DNA of 64,000 bases from Epiperipatus broadwayi (GCA_028023455.1 JAQFVV010012419.1:186001-250000), one strand, 5' to 3'. Shown: positions 35,681 through 47,100, numbered from the stretch's first letter. The notes: generated from the sequence alone by a model not told the origin. A program made the numbers and translations.

Positions 35681-37390
35681 TTGAATGAAATTAATATGAA
35701 AATAACTGATACACTTTTAAAAACTGCAACAAAGATAGCTGGTAGAAAAAAACAGCAATTGAACAATAAAATTTCTACTGAGACTAGAGAATTTATGAAG
35801 AAAAGAAGGAATATGAAGATATACAAAAATGATGCATTAAAAAGGATTGAATATCTCGAATTTTGTAAAATGGTGCGGAAAAGAGTTGAAAATGATATAA
35901 GAAAGTATAACTGTGAACTAGCAAGGAAAGCTGTAGAAGAAAATAAAAGTCTCAAGAATGTAAAACAACATTTTGGTATTGGTAGGAAATTTATATCTGC
36001 AATAAGAAAAAAAGATGGAATTATTACTAAAAAGAGAGATGACATCATGAAATGGGTAGAAGACTTTTATCAAGAATTATATAGTAATAAAGAACAAGTA
36101 CCTCCTATATCTATTACATCTTCCGAATTGCCCAGAATTTTAAATGAAGAAGTGAGACATGCAATTAAATATATGAAGAAAGGAAAGACTCCAGGTAATG
36201 ATGGAATTACAATTGATATATTAAAAGAAGCAGGTGAAGAAATAGAAAATATTTTAGCAAAGTTATATACCAAATGTCTAAATGATAAAGATGTACCAGA
36301 TGATTGGAAGAATGCAGTATTAATATTAATATTTAAAAAGGTGATAAAGAAGATATTAGAAATTACAGACCTATCAGCCTTTTATCAGTTTTATACAAAA
36401 AATTTTACCAAGATAATTACAACTCGTCTACAGAGAACATTGGATTTCCACCAACCAAGAGAACAAGCTGGATTTAAAAGTGGTTTTAGTACAGTAGATC
36501 ATATCCAGGTATTGAGAGAAGTTATAGAAAGGACAAATGAATATGAGGTGCCATTATGTTTTGGATTTGTAGATTATGAAAAGGCATTTGATTCTATAAA
36601 CATTTCTTCAGTGATTAAAGCATTGGATCATCAAGGTATAGATCCAGGATATTGTCATATTTTAAAGAATATTTATAAAAATGCAACAGCAACAATTAGA
36701 TTACATAATGATACTGGGAAAGTCAACATTGAGAAGGGTGTAAGACAGGGTGACTCCATATCTCCAAAACTTTTTACAGCAGTGCTGCAAGAAGTATTTT
36801 GTGGATTAAAATGGGAAGCTAAAGGAGTGAAAGTAAATGGAGATTATTTAAGTCATTTAGATTTTGCAGATGATGTAGTTGTTTTTGCAAATAATGCTTT
36901 AGAGCTGCAGGAAATGTTGCAGGAGTTATCAGATGAAAGTAGGAAAGTAGGACTAAAGATAAATGTTAAAAAGACTAAAGTAATGTTTAATCGATTTTCT
37001 CAAAATATGAAAATAAAGATTGATTATGATGAGTTAGAAGAAGTTAACAGTTACAAATACCTTGGTCAGATTATTAATACAGATGGAAACATAATGGATG
37101 AAATTAATCATAGAATTAAACTTGGTTGGAGTGCTTTTGGTAGAAATAACTTGATACTAAAAGGAAATATGCCTATGTGTTTGAAAAGAAAGGTTTTTAA
37201 CAAATGTGTTTTACCAGTTCTTACTTATGGATCTGAGACTTGGACACTTAATAGAAGAGCAATACAGGGACTTGAGACCACTCAAAGAAGTATGGAGAGA
37301 TGCATGTTGGGAATAACAAGGAGAGATCAAAAATGCAATGTATGGTTAAGAGAACAAACAGGTATTACTGACCTCATTGAAACAAATTAA
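35681..37390 (+). CDS. RTE reverse transcriptase, long open frame (569 codons)
   Basis: The frame is open for 1.7 kb. After a basic N-terminal linker come GKTPGNDGITIDIL (about residue 167), an RT fingers region with an IFKKVIKKILEITDL segment (the usual hydrophilic KGD..NYRPIS is damaged), and EQAGFKSGFSTVDHI. FVDYEKAFDSI (36564-36596) and GVRQGDSISPKLFTAVL follow. LDFADDVVVFAN, with the catalytic Asp pair, is at about 36857-36892, then YKYLGQIINTDG and YGSETWTLNRRAIQGLET. The ORF stops at 37390, while the last part (KRLKWSWVGLIA..DDNRW to WMDDIRK) continues in another frame to about 37550. So the RT is nearly complete, but its endonuclease and tail are frameshifted. Non-autonomous as it stands. 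Confidence 0.85.
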   Translation: MNEINMKITDTLLKTATKIAGRKKQQLNNKISTETREFMKKRRNMKIYKNDALKRIEYLEFCKMVRKRVENDIRKYNCELARKAVEENKSLKNVKQHFGIGRKFISAIRKKDGIITKKRDDIMKWVEDFYQELYSNKEQVPPISITSSELPRILNEEVRHAIKYMKKGKTPGNDGITIDILKEAGEEIENILAKLYTKCLNDKDVPDDWKNAVLILIFKKVIKKILEITDLSAFYQFYTKNFTKIITTRLQRTLDFHQPREQAGFKSGFSTVDHIQVLREVIERTNEYEVPLCFGFVDYEKAFDSINISSVIKALDHQGIDPGYCHILKNIYKNATATIRLHNDTGKVNIEKGVRQGDSISPKLFTAVLQEVFCGLKWEAKGVKVNGDYLSHLDFADDVVVFANNALELQEMLQELSDESRKVGLKINVKKTKVMFNRFSQNMKIKIDYDELEEVNSYKYLGQIINTDGNIMDEINHRIKLGWSAFGRNNLILKGNMPMCLKRKVFNKCVLPVLTYGSETWTLNRRAIQGLETTQRSMERCMLGITRRDQKCNVWLREQTGITDLIETN

Positions 37391-37550
37391 GAGATTGAAG
37401 TGGAGTTGGGTTGGACTTATTGCTAGCAGAGATGATAATAGATGGATAATTGAAGTCTTAAACTGGATTCTGAGAGATTGTAAAAGAGCCAGAAAGAAAC
37501 CACTTGTTAGATGGATGGATGACATAAGAAAGTGTGCAGAGGTGATGTAG
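37391..37550 (+). pseudogene. RTE C-terminal region, out of frame
   Basis: After a frameshift near 37380 the reading KQIKRLKWSWVGLIASRDDN, then RARKKPLVRWMDDIRK, matches the conserved RTE end (W.GH.AR..D.RW....RP..RW.DD). It ends at a stop near 37548. Confidence 0.7.
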
Positions 37551-37611
37551 GAAAAAGAAGCTAAAAAATCAGACAACATGGAGAGACCTCCATCCTGCAG
37601 TGGATTGATAA

Positions 37612-37640
37612 TGGTTGATGATGATGATGATAATGATGAC
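37612..37640 (+). repeat. (TGA)n tail of RTE element
   Basis: GTTGATGATGATGATGATAA-type repeat at the 3' end of the element. Confidence 0.8.
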
Positions 37641-39928
37641 CTCTTAGAATGAGCAAGTAGTTTGAAATCAACTTATCCAATGTCATATGAGGAAGAATGC
37701 TGCATTTTGAAATGATATCCAGTTGGAGGGAGATGTGTACTATGTTCCAGTCATCCAAATTCTGCTGGAAAGACTTTGTTGCCTGCCATATCAATAAATT
37801 ATTGCCATGATGGAAGAAATGCTCCACAAGACCATAAAAGACAGTGTCCATCATAAATAGTCTTTCTCAAATCAAGCACCTGATCAACTTACTACATGAA
37901 GCTGCTGGTAAAATCATATAAATTATTAATATTTTAAATATAAAATGTTTAACAATTTCCTAACCGTAACTATAATGTATATGTATCCACTAGTCTCTTT
38001 TAATTTTAATATTTTTTAAGATTTCATTTTATTAATAATCTAAAATTTGCTGGGTTAAAATGTTTATTATTTTCAACTAATCTGATTTAATCCACTAACC
38101 ATCACATGATTACCATCTCATACAACGATATACTAGTTGGCACAGGGTGGCACTACAGTATGGAGACTTTTGCCTTGTTTAATCTGATTTAACTTTTAAG
38201 ACTTGAAGATGATGGGATTAATTTAATAAAAATATAAACCCCATCTTGCTTTTCTCTTCATGATGTCTCAAGGGACATCACTGAGTGATAATAAGCCAAG
38301 AGTGAAAATATACTAATAAAAGTTAAAAGTTATAATATGTTGATTTTAAAATCAATCTGCATTTTCTTGGAAATGGCCAAGAAAATTAGTGAAGGGTGAT
38401 TGAGTGATAGTATTATATTTTTTTGTTTTTACAATCATATTTACTTAAATATATCCATATAAAATTGTAATAAATATATGAATTGATTCTTATTTTTACA
38501 TCTGTTTCTCCAAGAATAAATATGTTTATTACTTAAATTATTTTTATGAATGATAATTCATGTTCTCTAATTTATATGTAGTTAATGATGCTCCTAATCT
38601 GTAAAACCAAGAGTGAACCGCAAACTTATAATTTTATTAATTTATTACAGTAGAGCACGAATTGGATGTCAGTCATTATGTGAAAGTAATATTCTTTTTT
38701 TATTATAATACTTTAGCTAGATTAATAAAGCTATAGTCGCGTTCTAACTAATAGATGGTTTATTTTTGCATGTTAATGTAAAAAGCTTCTACTGAGTACA
38801 GAAATTGTATTAATCATAGCTATAGTTAAGTTGTAGACAAGCTAGAAGTTCTTATAAATTTATATTTCGTTACATAGGGATGTGAGCATTATAATTATAT
38901 AAATATTTCATTACTTAATATTAGCATAGGCATAACATAGTTTAAGATATATTTTTATTACAACCATTATTGCATTACTGCATACAAAATGTGCACTATC
39001 AGGGGCTATCCTAAATATTTTTCATTATCTTAAAGTATGACTCACTAGTTATTTATGCAGTGTATCCAGTGTCTGCTATATGATGTATATGTGCTCAGTG
39101 AGCCTTGTCCAATAATTCAAATATATAAACATTAGCATCAAGCTAGATAGATAGGACAGAAGATTCCAGTCCCCAAATCCTAGTGCAAGGCATACATATA
39201 CATTTCTCATAGGATGAGTCTATGGTTAGAAGCAGGAACACCCCTGCAGACTAAGACATCCATCTATGTTTTTCATGATATCCAGATGGCAATATTGATC
39301 CAACTTCATATTATAGCCATTGAACTACACATAATTAATGCAATCCCACAATTATTTTATTTCTCAATATATCTATGCCTATGCATATAGCCATAATTCG
39401 CTTGGATACCATAAGTCTCCTAGGAATAAAAAACTAAAGAAATGCAATGTAATTAAGGTTAACCTATATTGGTTTGTTAAATATTAATTTTTATTACACT
39501 ATGGATGAATAATATAACACCCATATCTTGTTACTTATGCATATCATTGTTATTCTTGATTATCTTTATATAAAGTCCAGAAAACTGCTCCTAACCATAA
39601 TGTGCACCTAAAAAAGCCACTCTGTTGATTTATTTGTTATTAATAAATGTTAATTCACATAATTTACTGTCATTATCATTTCTGATCAAAATTCTATAAT
39701 TAGAGTTAAATAATAAGTAAGTTAAGAGTTTATGCATATCACTGAGCTAAGCAGAGCTATATAAAAATAAGAAGCTGTGTTAAGTCAAAGATGATTTGTG
39801 AAGTAAAGACTAAAGAGTATGGGTAGGGTCTTAAATAAGGATTGTAAAGATGGCAATATCTCTAGGCATGTTGGTTGAAAGTGTCTACTTGTCTCTCAGT
39901 TTTGTTAGCAAATTGTAGATGTTTGACC

Positions 39929-39930
<2 letters not shown>
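37641..39930. other. AT-rich sequence without recognised gene
   Basis: No coding domain was recognised. Around 38130-38175, GGCACAGGGTGGCACTACAG and TATGGAGACTTTTGCCTTGT resemble the CACAGGTGGCAATACTGTAT and GGAGAGTTTTGCTCTGT part of the 456-bp units at 50.49-51.80 kb. This may be a distant relative. No hammerhead core was found there. Confidence 0.4.
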
Positions 39931-39934
<4 letters not shown>

Positions 39935-39965
<31 letters not shown>

Positions 39966-39996
39966 CCTAATGATATATATATATATATATATATAA
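39935..39996. repeat. (TA)n microsatellite pair
   Basis: Two TA runs separated by AATATCCTAATGA; the same AATATCCTAATGA follows the second run, so the tract is itself duplicated. Penelope element 2 begins at its right edge. Confidence 0.9.
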
Positions 39997-40008
39997 TATC
40001 CTAATGAT

Positions 40009-40806
40009 TTTACATCAGCTAAGATGTTTATGAATATTAAGACTCATAAAAATGGTTTTCCTTTAAGATTTATTTTTGATTTTACAGGTAGTGTTGTAGA
40101 GGGTATTTCTAGATTATTGAATAATTTTTTAAAACAATTTGTTGATTTTCGTCATTATACAGTTTCTTCTTCTTTTGATGCTTTTGATAATATTAATAAT
40201 TTTAAAATGGAAAGTAATTGGGTATTTGGAAGTTTAGATATTGAAAATATGTATCAGTCTGTTAATAGGTTAAGCAGTATTGATATTCTTATGTCTGTAT
40301 TGATTAAGAAAGGTTCTTTATCAAAAAATAAAATTAAGGTAATTAAAGATTTGTTTTTATTATTGGAAGATTCTATGTATTTTACTTATAAAGGTAATTT
40401 TTATAAGATTAAGGAAGGGTGGATAATAGGTTATATTATTTCTCCTTTAGTATGTTCAGTTTATATTAATTATATGGAAGAGGAAATTATTATTAAAAAG
40501 AATTGTTTATATGTAAAGTTATTTGTCAGATATGTTGATGATTGTTTATTTGTAGTTGAGAATGATAAATTGAAAGAATTTGTAAATGAGTTTAATTGTT
40601 TTGATCCTTCTATAAAATTTGTGTTAGAAAAAGGGGGGTTAGATTTTGGTAAGTTAAAATTTTTAGATCTTTTGGTGATTAGAAATGTAGAAACTAATTG
40701 TTTATTGTGCAGTCATTTGGTTAAAAGTAAAGGATTAAGATCTATAATTAAACCTGATAGCTATCAGTCTGTATCTTATAAAGTAGTTGCTTTAATATTA
40801 AATTAA
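40009..40806 (+). pseudogene. Penelope reverse transcriptase, element 2
   Basis: A 260-codon open frame (ATG at 40024) contains most of a Penelope RT. KTHKNGFPLRFIFDFTGS is the KxHKp..lRPI motif. Then come WVFGSLDIENMYQSV (first catalytic Asp) and MYFTYKGNFYKIKEG. IIGYIISPLVCSVYINYMEE stands where most Penelope RTs have a MGSPISP-type loop. VRYVDDCLFVV (catalytic Asp pair, about 40528-40560) and LKFLDLLVIRN follow. The frame shifts near 40795, after which the thumb continues at 40827-41063. Loss of the MGSP consensus suggests decay or a divergent lineage. The start is truncated. Confidence 0.8.
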
Positions 40807-40814
40807 ATAATTCT

Positions 40815-41449
40815 AGTGGGGTAGCTTTGTTTCAGAAATATCAATTTTATAAAGATTACTTGAGGGTTGGTTACTGTGATAAATTTGTTAAAAGTATTTT
40901 GTTTAATAGTAATATTTGTAAAGATGTAAAGGTAAAAAAAAAATATGATTTTATTTCTTTGCCATATAAATTGTCTTCTTATAAAATTGTATGTAGAAAT
41001 AGTAAATTGTTTGGAAATAAGAAAATTGCTTGGAAAAGGGGTGTTACATTGAATAATTTATAAAATAATACAAAAGAAATTTTTGATAGAAAGACTATTC
41101 CTGGTGTTGTATATTTTATTCCTTGTTTATTTGTAAGAATGTTTATGTAGGTCAGAGTAGTTTGAGTTTAAATGAAAGAATAAATGTTCATAAAAGTAGA
41201 GTTAAAAATAGATATCTTAGTTCTGCTTTGTATGTCCATGAAAAAGATACAGGCCACAATAATGATTTTGATGAAGCTAAGGTTGTCTTCTTTGAGAGAA
41301 ATGAAATCAAAAGAAGAATTAAAGAATCTTTATTATTGAAAATTTATTATTCTGAAGCAATTAATTTATTTAAGAGTTCTTTTAATATTAAGAGTGGATG
41401 GGAAGTGATGGATTTGTGGGTAATGTTTAATATTATATATACTGTGTAG
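40815..41449 (+). pseudogene. Penelope thumb and GIY-YIG endonuclease, element 2
   Basis: 40827-41063 encodes the region after the RT (QFYKDYLRVGYCDKF, KIAWKRGVTLNNL). The nuclease follows, split over two frames: GVVYFIPC (about 41103-41126) is the GIY half, and CKNVYVGQSSLSLNERINVH (41132-41191) supplies the YVG half and the conserved Arg. LYVHEKDTGHNNDFDEAKVV is the usual H..T.H....D.A.V block. The ORF ends at 41449. At least two frameshifts make it dead. Confidence 0.78.
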
Positions 41450-41466
41450 TTTTAGTAGTTATTTAC

Positions 41467-41510
41467 ACTTGAGAAGTCTGCTTGTAGCAGTGAAACCTTT
41501 GGTAGTGTTT
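41467..41510 (+). ncRNA. weak hammerhead-like motif at Penelope element 2 tail
   Basis: CTTGAGAAG, CTGC-TTGTA-GCAG (possible stem II, about 41477-41490) and TGAAACC (41491-41497) follow the order of Penelope hammerheads. The first core block departs from CUGANGA, and no clear NUH site or stem I was found. Probably a degraded or unrelated motif. Confidence 0.25.
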
Positions 41511-41605
41511 TAATATTATTTTTATGCTGGTCTGGTTGGATTTTGGATTTGGGGTAATTTTAATTATGTATTGACTAGTTTAGCTTTATGCTTGTAATGT
41601 TTACA

Positions 41606-41610
<5 letters not shown>

Positions 41611-41643
<33 letters not shown>

Positions 41644-41651
41644 GTATAATT

Positions 41652-41692
<41 letters not shown>

Positions 41693-41745
41693 TGGTAAAA
41701 CATGTATAATTTTTTGAAGAATTATATATATATATATATATATAA
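41611..41745. repeat. (TA)n microsatellite cluster
   Basis: Three TA runs (about 41611-41636, 41659-41690, 41725-41744), separated by AAACATGTATAATTTTTT-like spacers that are themselves repeated. Confidence 0.9.
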
Positions 41746-41788
41746 AACCAAAACTGTCTAACACTATACTAGTAAAAAATAAAAATGT

Positions 41789-41980
41789 AAAACCATAAAA
41801 CAACACAATACTAGAATAAATTCAAAATTTTACCAAAATCCTTACACAACCATGATAAGGTTTGTTTGTTTGTATATATGTTAGTTCCTTTAGTTTGATT
41901 TTCACTTGAGAAGATCTATTTGTGTAAGGATTTCGGTAAAATTTTGGATTTAATCTAGTATTGTATTGTTTTATGGTTTT
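41789..41980. repeat. foldback element 4
   Basis: Arms 41789-41848 and 41920-41980 are inverted copies about 60 bases long. They share AAACCATAAAACAA, CAATACTAGA and AATCCTTACACAA. The 72-base spacer has ACTTGAGAAGATC, similar to the ACTTGAGAAGTCT of the Penelope element 2 tail, 430 bases to the left. A (TA)n tract lies at its right end. Confidence 0.8.
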
Positions 41981-41989
41981 GCATATATA

Positions 41990-42680
41990 TATATATTGTA
42001 ACCTTCTCGATAGGCACCAGGAATATTGATTGTAACTAATCAGTAACAGCTGATTGCATCTTACTAAAAAAAATGAAGTAACCTGAAATTTTAAATTTTG
42101 TTTTAAAGACCTAAAACTATGTTTAAAAGCATTTATAGATATAATTTGAATGTTTGGACATATTTAATATTTTTCTTTAGTGAGTATTTAATGATAGAAA
42201 GGAGGGTAGCTTGTCGCAGAAGTTGACAGTTTAGTTTAGATTGATCCAAGATTGTTTTAGTTGTCTGCAGAACAGTGTTGATATTTGTTTAGGTAATTCT
42301 CTGGTTTATTTGCTTGTAATATTTCAATCCATAGTGTAAATAGTACAATATGTTTGACTTATCATCATAGAGACTTATATTTTAGTCAGATCAGTTTAGT
42401 ACCTGTAGTAAAACATTAAGAGATGTGCATGTATGTTTGTGCCAACTTTCAACTTTATTTTCCACTCATGTACTTCATTAAACAACCAAATATCATGTTT
42501 CATAGCAAAATGTTTGATTTCCTAATTCCATAGCTTGAATAACCAGCTTAAACACAATTTAAATGAATTAATATATCACTGGATCAGTGTATTATCAAAG
42601 AGCAAATACATTCTCAAATATTTTATTTGCTAAAATAATTATCGTTAGTTTTTATTTTGGTACTTTAGAAATGTAAAATA
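41990..42680. other. AT-rich sequence without recognised gene
   Basis: Nothing recognised. Confidence 0.4.
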
Positions 42681-42682
42681 TT

Positions 42683-43004
42683 TTATTCTTGGTTCAATCT
42701 ATTTAACTTTTTTTTTAAAGGCAAATTAATTTTTCTTTCTTTTTCAAGAAATATTCTTGCATATTTTGGAACTACTAATCTCAGTGCCATGGGTGGAGCA
42801 ACTTTTTTTTCTACAGTTGAACTTTGGAGTGCCTTGGATTGATGGGAGAACAGATGCTTGGGTAATAATCTGGTATAAGGGAGAGTGCTTTTACAAAAAG
42901 TTGGCTTTGCTTTTCTGATTTCAACAATTCTATCTCCATAAAAAATTTGTTTTAATACAATTTTGCTTCCACAAGTTCTTCCACAATTCAAGCTTGAAAA
43001 AAAA
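42683..43004 (-). CDS. possible terminal exon of an unknown gene
   Basis: A 102-codon frame on the minus strand ends at a stop that is followed at once by AATAAA (in GAATAAAATATTTT), a polyadenylation signal. At its upstream end lies a splice-acceptor-like tract, TAATTTTTTTTCAAG, at about 42997-43011. There is no ATG at the start, which fits an internal-acceptor last exon. The product is basic (for example EKERKINLPLKKKLNRLNQE at the end) with CGRTCGSK near the start, and no domain I recognise. No upstream exon was identified. A chance open frame is the main alternative. Confidence 0.3.
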
Positions 43005-43129
43005 TTATTATTGATTTTCTGGATGAAAACAGCTCAGAAATTCTACTGAGGAAAATAAAAAAAGAAATATGCAGACGTAAATCACTTCAAAAATAAGGTA
43101 TATCTCCCTGCTTTTAACAGACTAATTTA

Positions 43130-43350
43130 AATTTTAAAATCGTCATTTGAGATGCATATGTGTGCCTATATATTTAATTTGCTTTACTTAACTTTAATTT
43201 CTAACATTAAAAAAATAATTGAAATGCGTGTTTATATGTCAAATGTACTTTACCTAAGTTTATCTCTAATACTGGAAAGGTAATTGAAATGTATGTCTAT
43301 AGTTTGATTTACCTAGATTTAATCTCTAAGATTAAACATAAAACTGGAAT
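43130..43350. repeat. about three imperfect tandem repeats of 80-90 bases
   Basis: AATTGAAATGCGTGT, TTACCTAAGTTTATCTCTAA and AATTGAAATGTATGT, TTACCTAGATTTAATCTCTA are diverged copies; an earlier partial copy starts near 43140. No coding content. Confidence 0.5.
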
Positions 43351-44611
43351 GTGTAAATTTTATTATTATTCTGGAAGATTTATGTTGAAATTTTTCATAA
43401 AACACTTCAGAGATTCTATGTTGATAATTTTTGCTAACTATACAGGAATAAAGTTTAAATGAAAGGATGTGTGTGGGTAATTTATTATAACCTGCATTAT
43501 TATTATTATTGACAAAAATATATATCTGACAGTTTGTATCTGGAAATAAAAAACAAAATGTGTGACATATGATTGATGAACTATTAACTTATCTCTAAAT
43601 AATGATGATAAATGAACGAATAAAAAAGCATGAAACTGGATATGAATTTTTTTTATTTTATTGTTCTCTTTTGCTTTTGATTTTATTATTAAGTATATTA
43701 TTATTAAACTCACATGAATTTACATGGATGTCATGAACCGAGTAGTTATATTCCTAATAAATGACATTTTAAAAATTGAAAATAAATGCTTAAACAAGTC
43801 TAATGAATTAGAAAATAAATTATTGCTGTACTTATGCTGTAATAAAAATTTGTTTGCCCCCATGAAGAATTTTCATATGTGATACTGTGAGCGGTTTTAT
43901 TAGCTGTCGCTAAAAACTGAAATGCTTTAAATTAAACCCAATTAATATTTTTTATCTCCTCGCAGGAACTTGTTATACATTTATCCATATTTATGATTAT
44001 ACAAATTATTATCCTTGTTTAATACCTGATCAAGATGTGTCATCTACAGACTATAAATGAACTTTTCATTCCAGCCAAGAAAAAGAAGCTTTAATGATTA
44101 TTATTATTTTTGTTAGCATTCGATAGTTTAAAAATTTGTCTTATGATTTTTTTTTTAATTTTTATTATTTGATTATTTCTCTCTTCAAGATCATCTTGCA
44201 AAAGTATAATATGGAGAGATATTATACTGGGTAATTAGTATTATTTTAATATAGTTTTTATTATGTACTTGTGTTTCTATATACATGTGCTAGCAATAGA
44301 AACATCTGTTTGCTATTATGGAGTTACCAACTCATTTTTAAGAACAGGTAGATACATAAAATTTATTGTTTATTTTTGCATTTTTAAAAAGTTAAGGGGT
44401 TTATTTCTTAATAATTATTTTGCTCCAAATTTAAAGATTTGTTCTTTATACCTAACCAAGACTTTTGTTTCAATTTATGGACTAATGCCAAATACACCAC
44501 AGAGTTATTTGATCTTGCTTATTTAGTAATAATTATTATATTTCCAATTTAAAATATTATACTTGTTAGAAATGAGAGATTTATTCATATCTTTTATAAC
44601 TTATTAATTAA
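43351..44611. other. AT-rich sequence without recognised gene
   Basis: A patch around 43890-43985 has mixed composition (GTGAGCGGTTTTATTAGCTG and later ATCTCCTCGCAGGAACTTG), and may be unique host sequence. Otherwise nothing recognised. Confidence 0.35.
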
Positions 44612-47100
44612 TGTTGTTAACACATTTCTAATCAAATGTGATTTGAAATTGTTTAAGCATTATTATGCTTATATATCGGTCTGTTATTTAATCCAGTTAT
44701 ATAATGTTTGAATTGAAAGTATGAATAACATAATCCCCATCAGTTTCGGATGATGAAATGTGCCAAAAAGAAGTGGAAGATTTAGGAATTTATTTAAGTG
44801 TGAATTTATTATTTTTTTATTATGCGTAGATCTAAATGTATTTAGTGGCTATGCAGAAGGAAATTGTTTATGTCATATATTGTAATGTCAGGGATTAAGA
44901 TAACTGTTCTTTAATTTATTCGAGTATTTACAATGAGTGAATTAAGTATTGCATTGTCAGGAATTGGTGAATCTCTCCCTTAGTTTATTAAAATATTCAT
45001 CATGAGTGCATTATGTTTTCAGATTAAGTAGTTATATTTTATAGTTATTGTATGTGAAGTCAAGTAGTGTATTTTCCTTATTTTTCAGTGATGAGACCAT
45101 GTCCACAGCAGTTTGTTTTAAACCTCAGAATTAGGCCAGGTATGATTGCATTTTGGTCATTTAAAGGATTAGAGTTAAGAAAGTCCTTTCATCTCTCAGA
45201 ATATTTGTGTGAAATGCTTTCCCATCATATATCCATAGCCAAGAATAAGATAGTTTGCTGATAAGAAAATAAAATAAAGGTAGAATTGATTTTTTTCACA
45301 GAACAAGTGAAGTAGAATTAGTGTTAAAGCTTGGTTGACCATTGTCATCATTCGTGTTATATTTATCCCAATCTCATAAGTAAACTGATTGAATTTAGTT
45401 ACATTATTTTATAGCAGGTAGCATAATTCAGACACATCCATAAAATATTATTAATTTGGAAGATATAAAAAAAATCCAGCATTAATGTGTAACTTTTTAA
45501 TCATCGTTTCAAATCATATTGTACTAATTATTTAGATTTTATACCACCGACTCTCAGAATGTTTCATCATTTTGAATGAGGAAGCCAAAGAAAAGAAAGT
45601 ATAGCCATTTAATAGAATTATTTATTTGAGTTTGTGAAAAATAGCTTGACCTCTTACTCTTAGATTTAAACCCCCTCTCATATTATTTTGATGTGCATTT
45701 GAAACAAAAATGCCAAGAATTTTAGTTTCATATTTTATAATTTTAGTGCCAGTGTTTAAAAAAGTTTTCTTTTTTATAAGCATATCAGAATTGATTGATA
45801 GCTTGAGTGTATTAGAAGTAAAAAAATATGTTTAGTTATTCTGGTGTGATGTTAAAATTAGGTTTCCTTTTCCATAAGCATTTCAGAATTGACTGGTTAT
45901 GTATGTGTATTTGAAGTAAAATACCAAAAAGTTTATTTCATGCTTCGTTATCTTAGTATAGTATTATAATGTTTCTGTGTCATATGTTTATCAGAATTGA
46001 CTGATAGCTTAAATATATTTTGTAAGTAAGATACAAAGAAATTTAATTTCATGTTTATTATTTTGGTGCTGGTATTATAATGTTTCCTTTATTAAAATGA
46101 ATTGATAGCTGGCATATGTTAAAATAAAATACAGAAAGATTATTTTTATGTTGTTTACTTTCATATATACTATTTAATCATTGATGTTGGAATTATCCCA
46201 AAACATGTATAAGCATAAACTAGAAAAGCAAATGTTTATTTAATCATCTTGTAATAAATGTTTTATTTATTTAAAAGCATTGTTTAGAATTTTTCATTGG
46301 CATGCATTTGTGTTCTATATTTCCACACATGCACACACACCTACATATCCAATATGATATGATTGCACTATTCCATAAGATAATAATGAACATGTTCATA
46401 TCTGATGATGTTGCTTTGCTTGATCCAAACAACATATAAAATGTTTGATTATTTAATGAGTCTCTGAAAATTTCATTACTCAGTTATTATTTAGATGATA
46501 AATTGAAATCAAAATGCATCCTATTTATTTCATTAGTAACTACCATTTTATTAGGATAATGCTATCATTACTTTTATTATAGTAATTCATAGTTGTTCGA
46601 AAGTATAGATTTAAAATTAAGCTATGCAATAAATTAATTCCCTGACATATTCACTTATTATTTTAGATTAAATATTAATTCAGTTGCTTATTTTAAATTA
46701 CTGTATAATTAAAAATTAAATAATGTTATATTTTATCTTGTATTTAATTCTAACTTACTATACAGTATGGTTAATCAACATTACATCTTTATTTTATTAA
46801 TTTAATTTTATCACACAGTAGAGGTTGTTCAATGCATTTGGATGATGCAAGGAGATGAAGTATAGACTATAACTTGTACATTGAAAGGGTAGAACTTTAT
46901 CAATTTTAATTCTTTATTTAAAACTTAATAGATGTTTTATTCCTATTAATTATAATGTGTCCTCCCATATCTAGTATACATTTTACACCTCATAGATCTC
47001 TGTAGACCCTAACTGAGCTAAGTCAAGGTATGACAGTATTATAAGTCCCATTAATAATTTTAAAGCAATATCAGACTAGTAGTTTATTCTATGACCAACA
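44612..47100 (+). repeat. 5' LTR of a long-LTR retrotransposon (element 3)
   Basis: From TGTTGTTAACACATTT to ACCAACA, about 2.49 kb. The first 2.2 kb recurs at 48287-50489 as a direct repeat, roughly 88-90% alike by eye. It starts TGTT and ends AACA, and a primer-binding-site-like TGGCGCCCC follows 4 bases later. Internal tandem repeats occur at 45690-46135. The LTR identity of the last 285 bases rests on position only, because the 3' copy lacks them. Confidence 0.65.
45690..46135 (+). repeat. four imperfect tandem repeats within the LTR
   Basis: A unit of about 105 bases with TCAGAATTGA(C/T)TGATAGCTT, GTATTTGAAGTAAAATACCA and a TTTCATG...TTATTTT block repeats four times. The same repeats are in the other LTR at about 49380-49830. 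Repeats in the U3 part of LTRs often act as enhancers; that role is inferred. Confidence 0.6.

Larger units (their letters stand above)
34820..37640 (+). mobile_element. RTE-type non-LTR retrotransposon
   Basis: The element has an apurinic-type endonuclease, then an RT, and ends in a (TGATGA)n-like tail at about 37612-37640 rather than poly(A). A simple-repeat tail is typical of the RTE clade. No ORF1 is seen, also as in many RTE elements. The 5' boundary is uncertain. Confidence 0.8.
39996..41510 (+). mobile_element. Penelope-like element 2, 5'-truncated
   Basis: An RT and a GIY-YIG endonuclease in order on the plus strand, starting at the edge of a (TA)n tract and ending in a short tail with a weak hammerhead-like motif. 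It is not closely related to element 1: the amino-acid sequence and tail differ. Codon use is extremely T- and A-rich. Confidence 0.8.

Noticed and set aside
41902-41940. Hammerhead in the spacer of foldback 4
   Set aside because: ACTTGAGAAG is present, but there is no GAAA block or NUH site in the right place.
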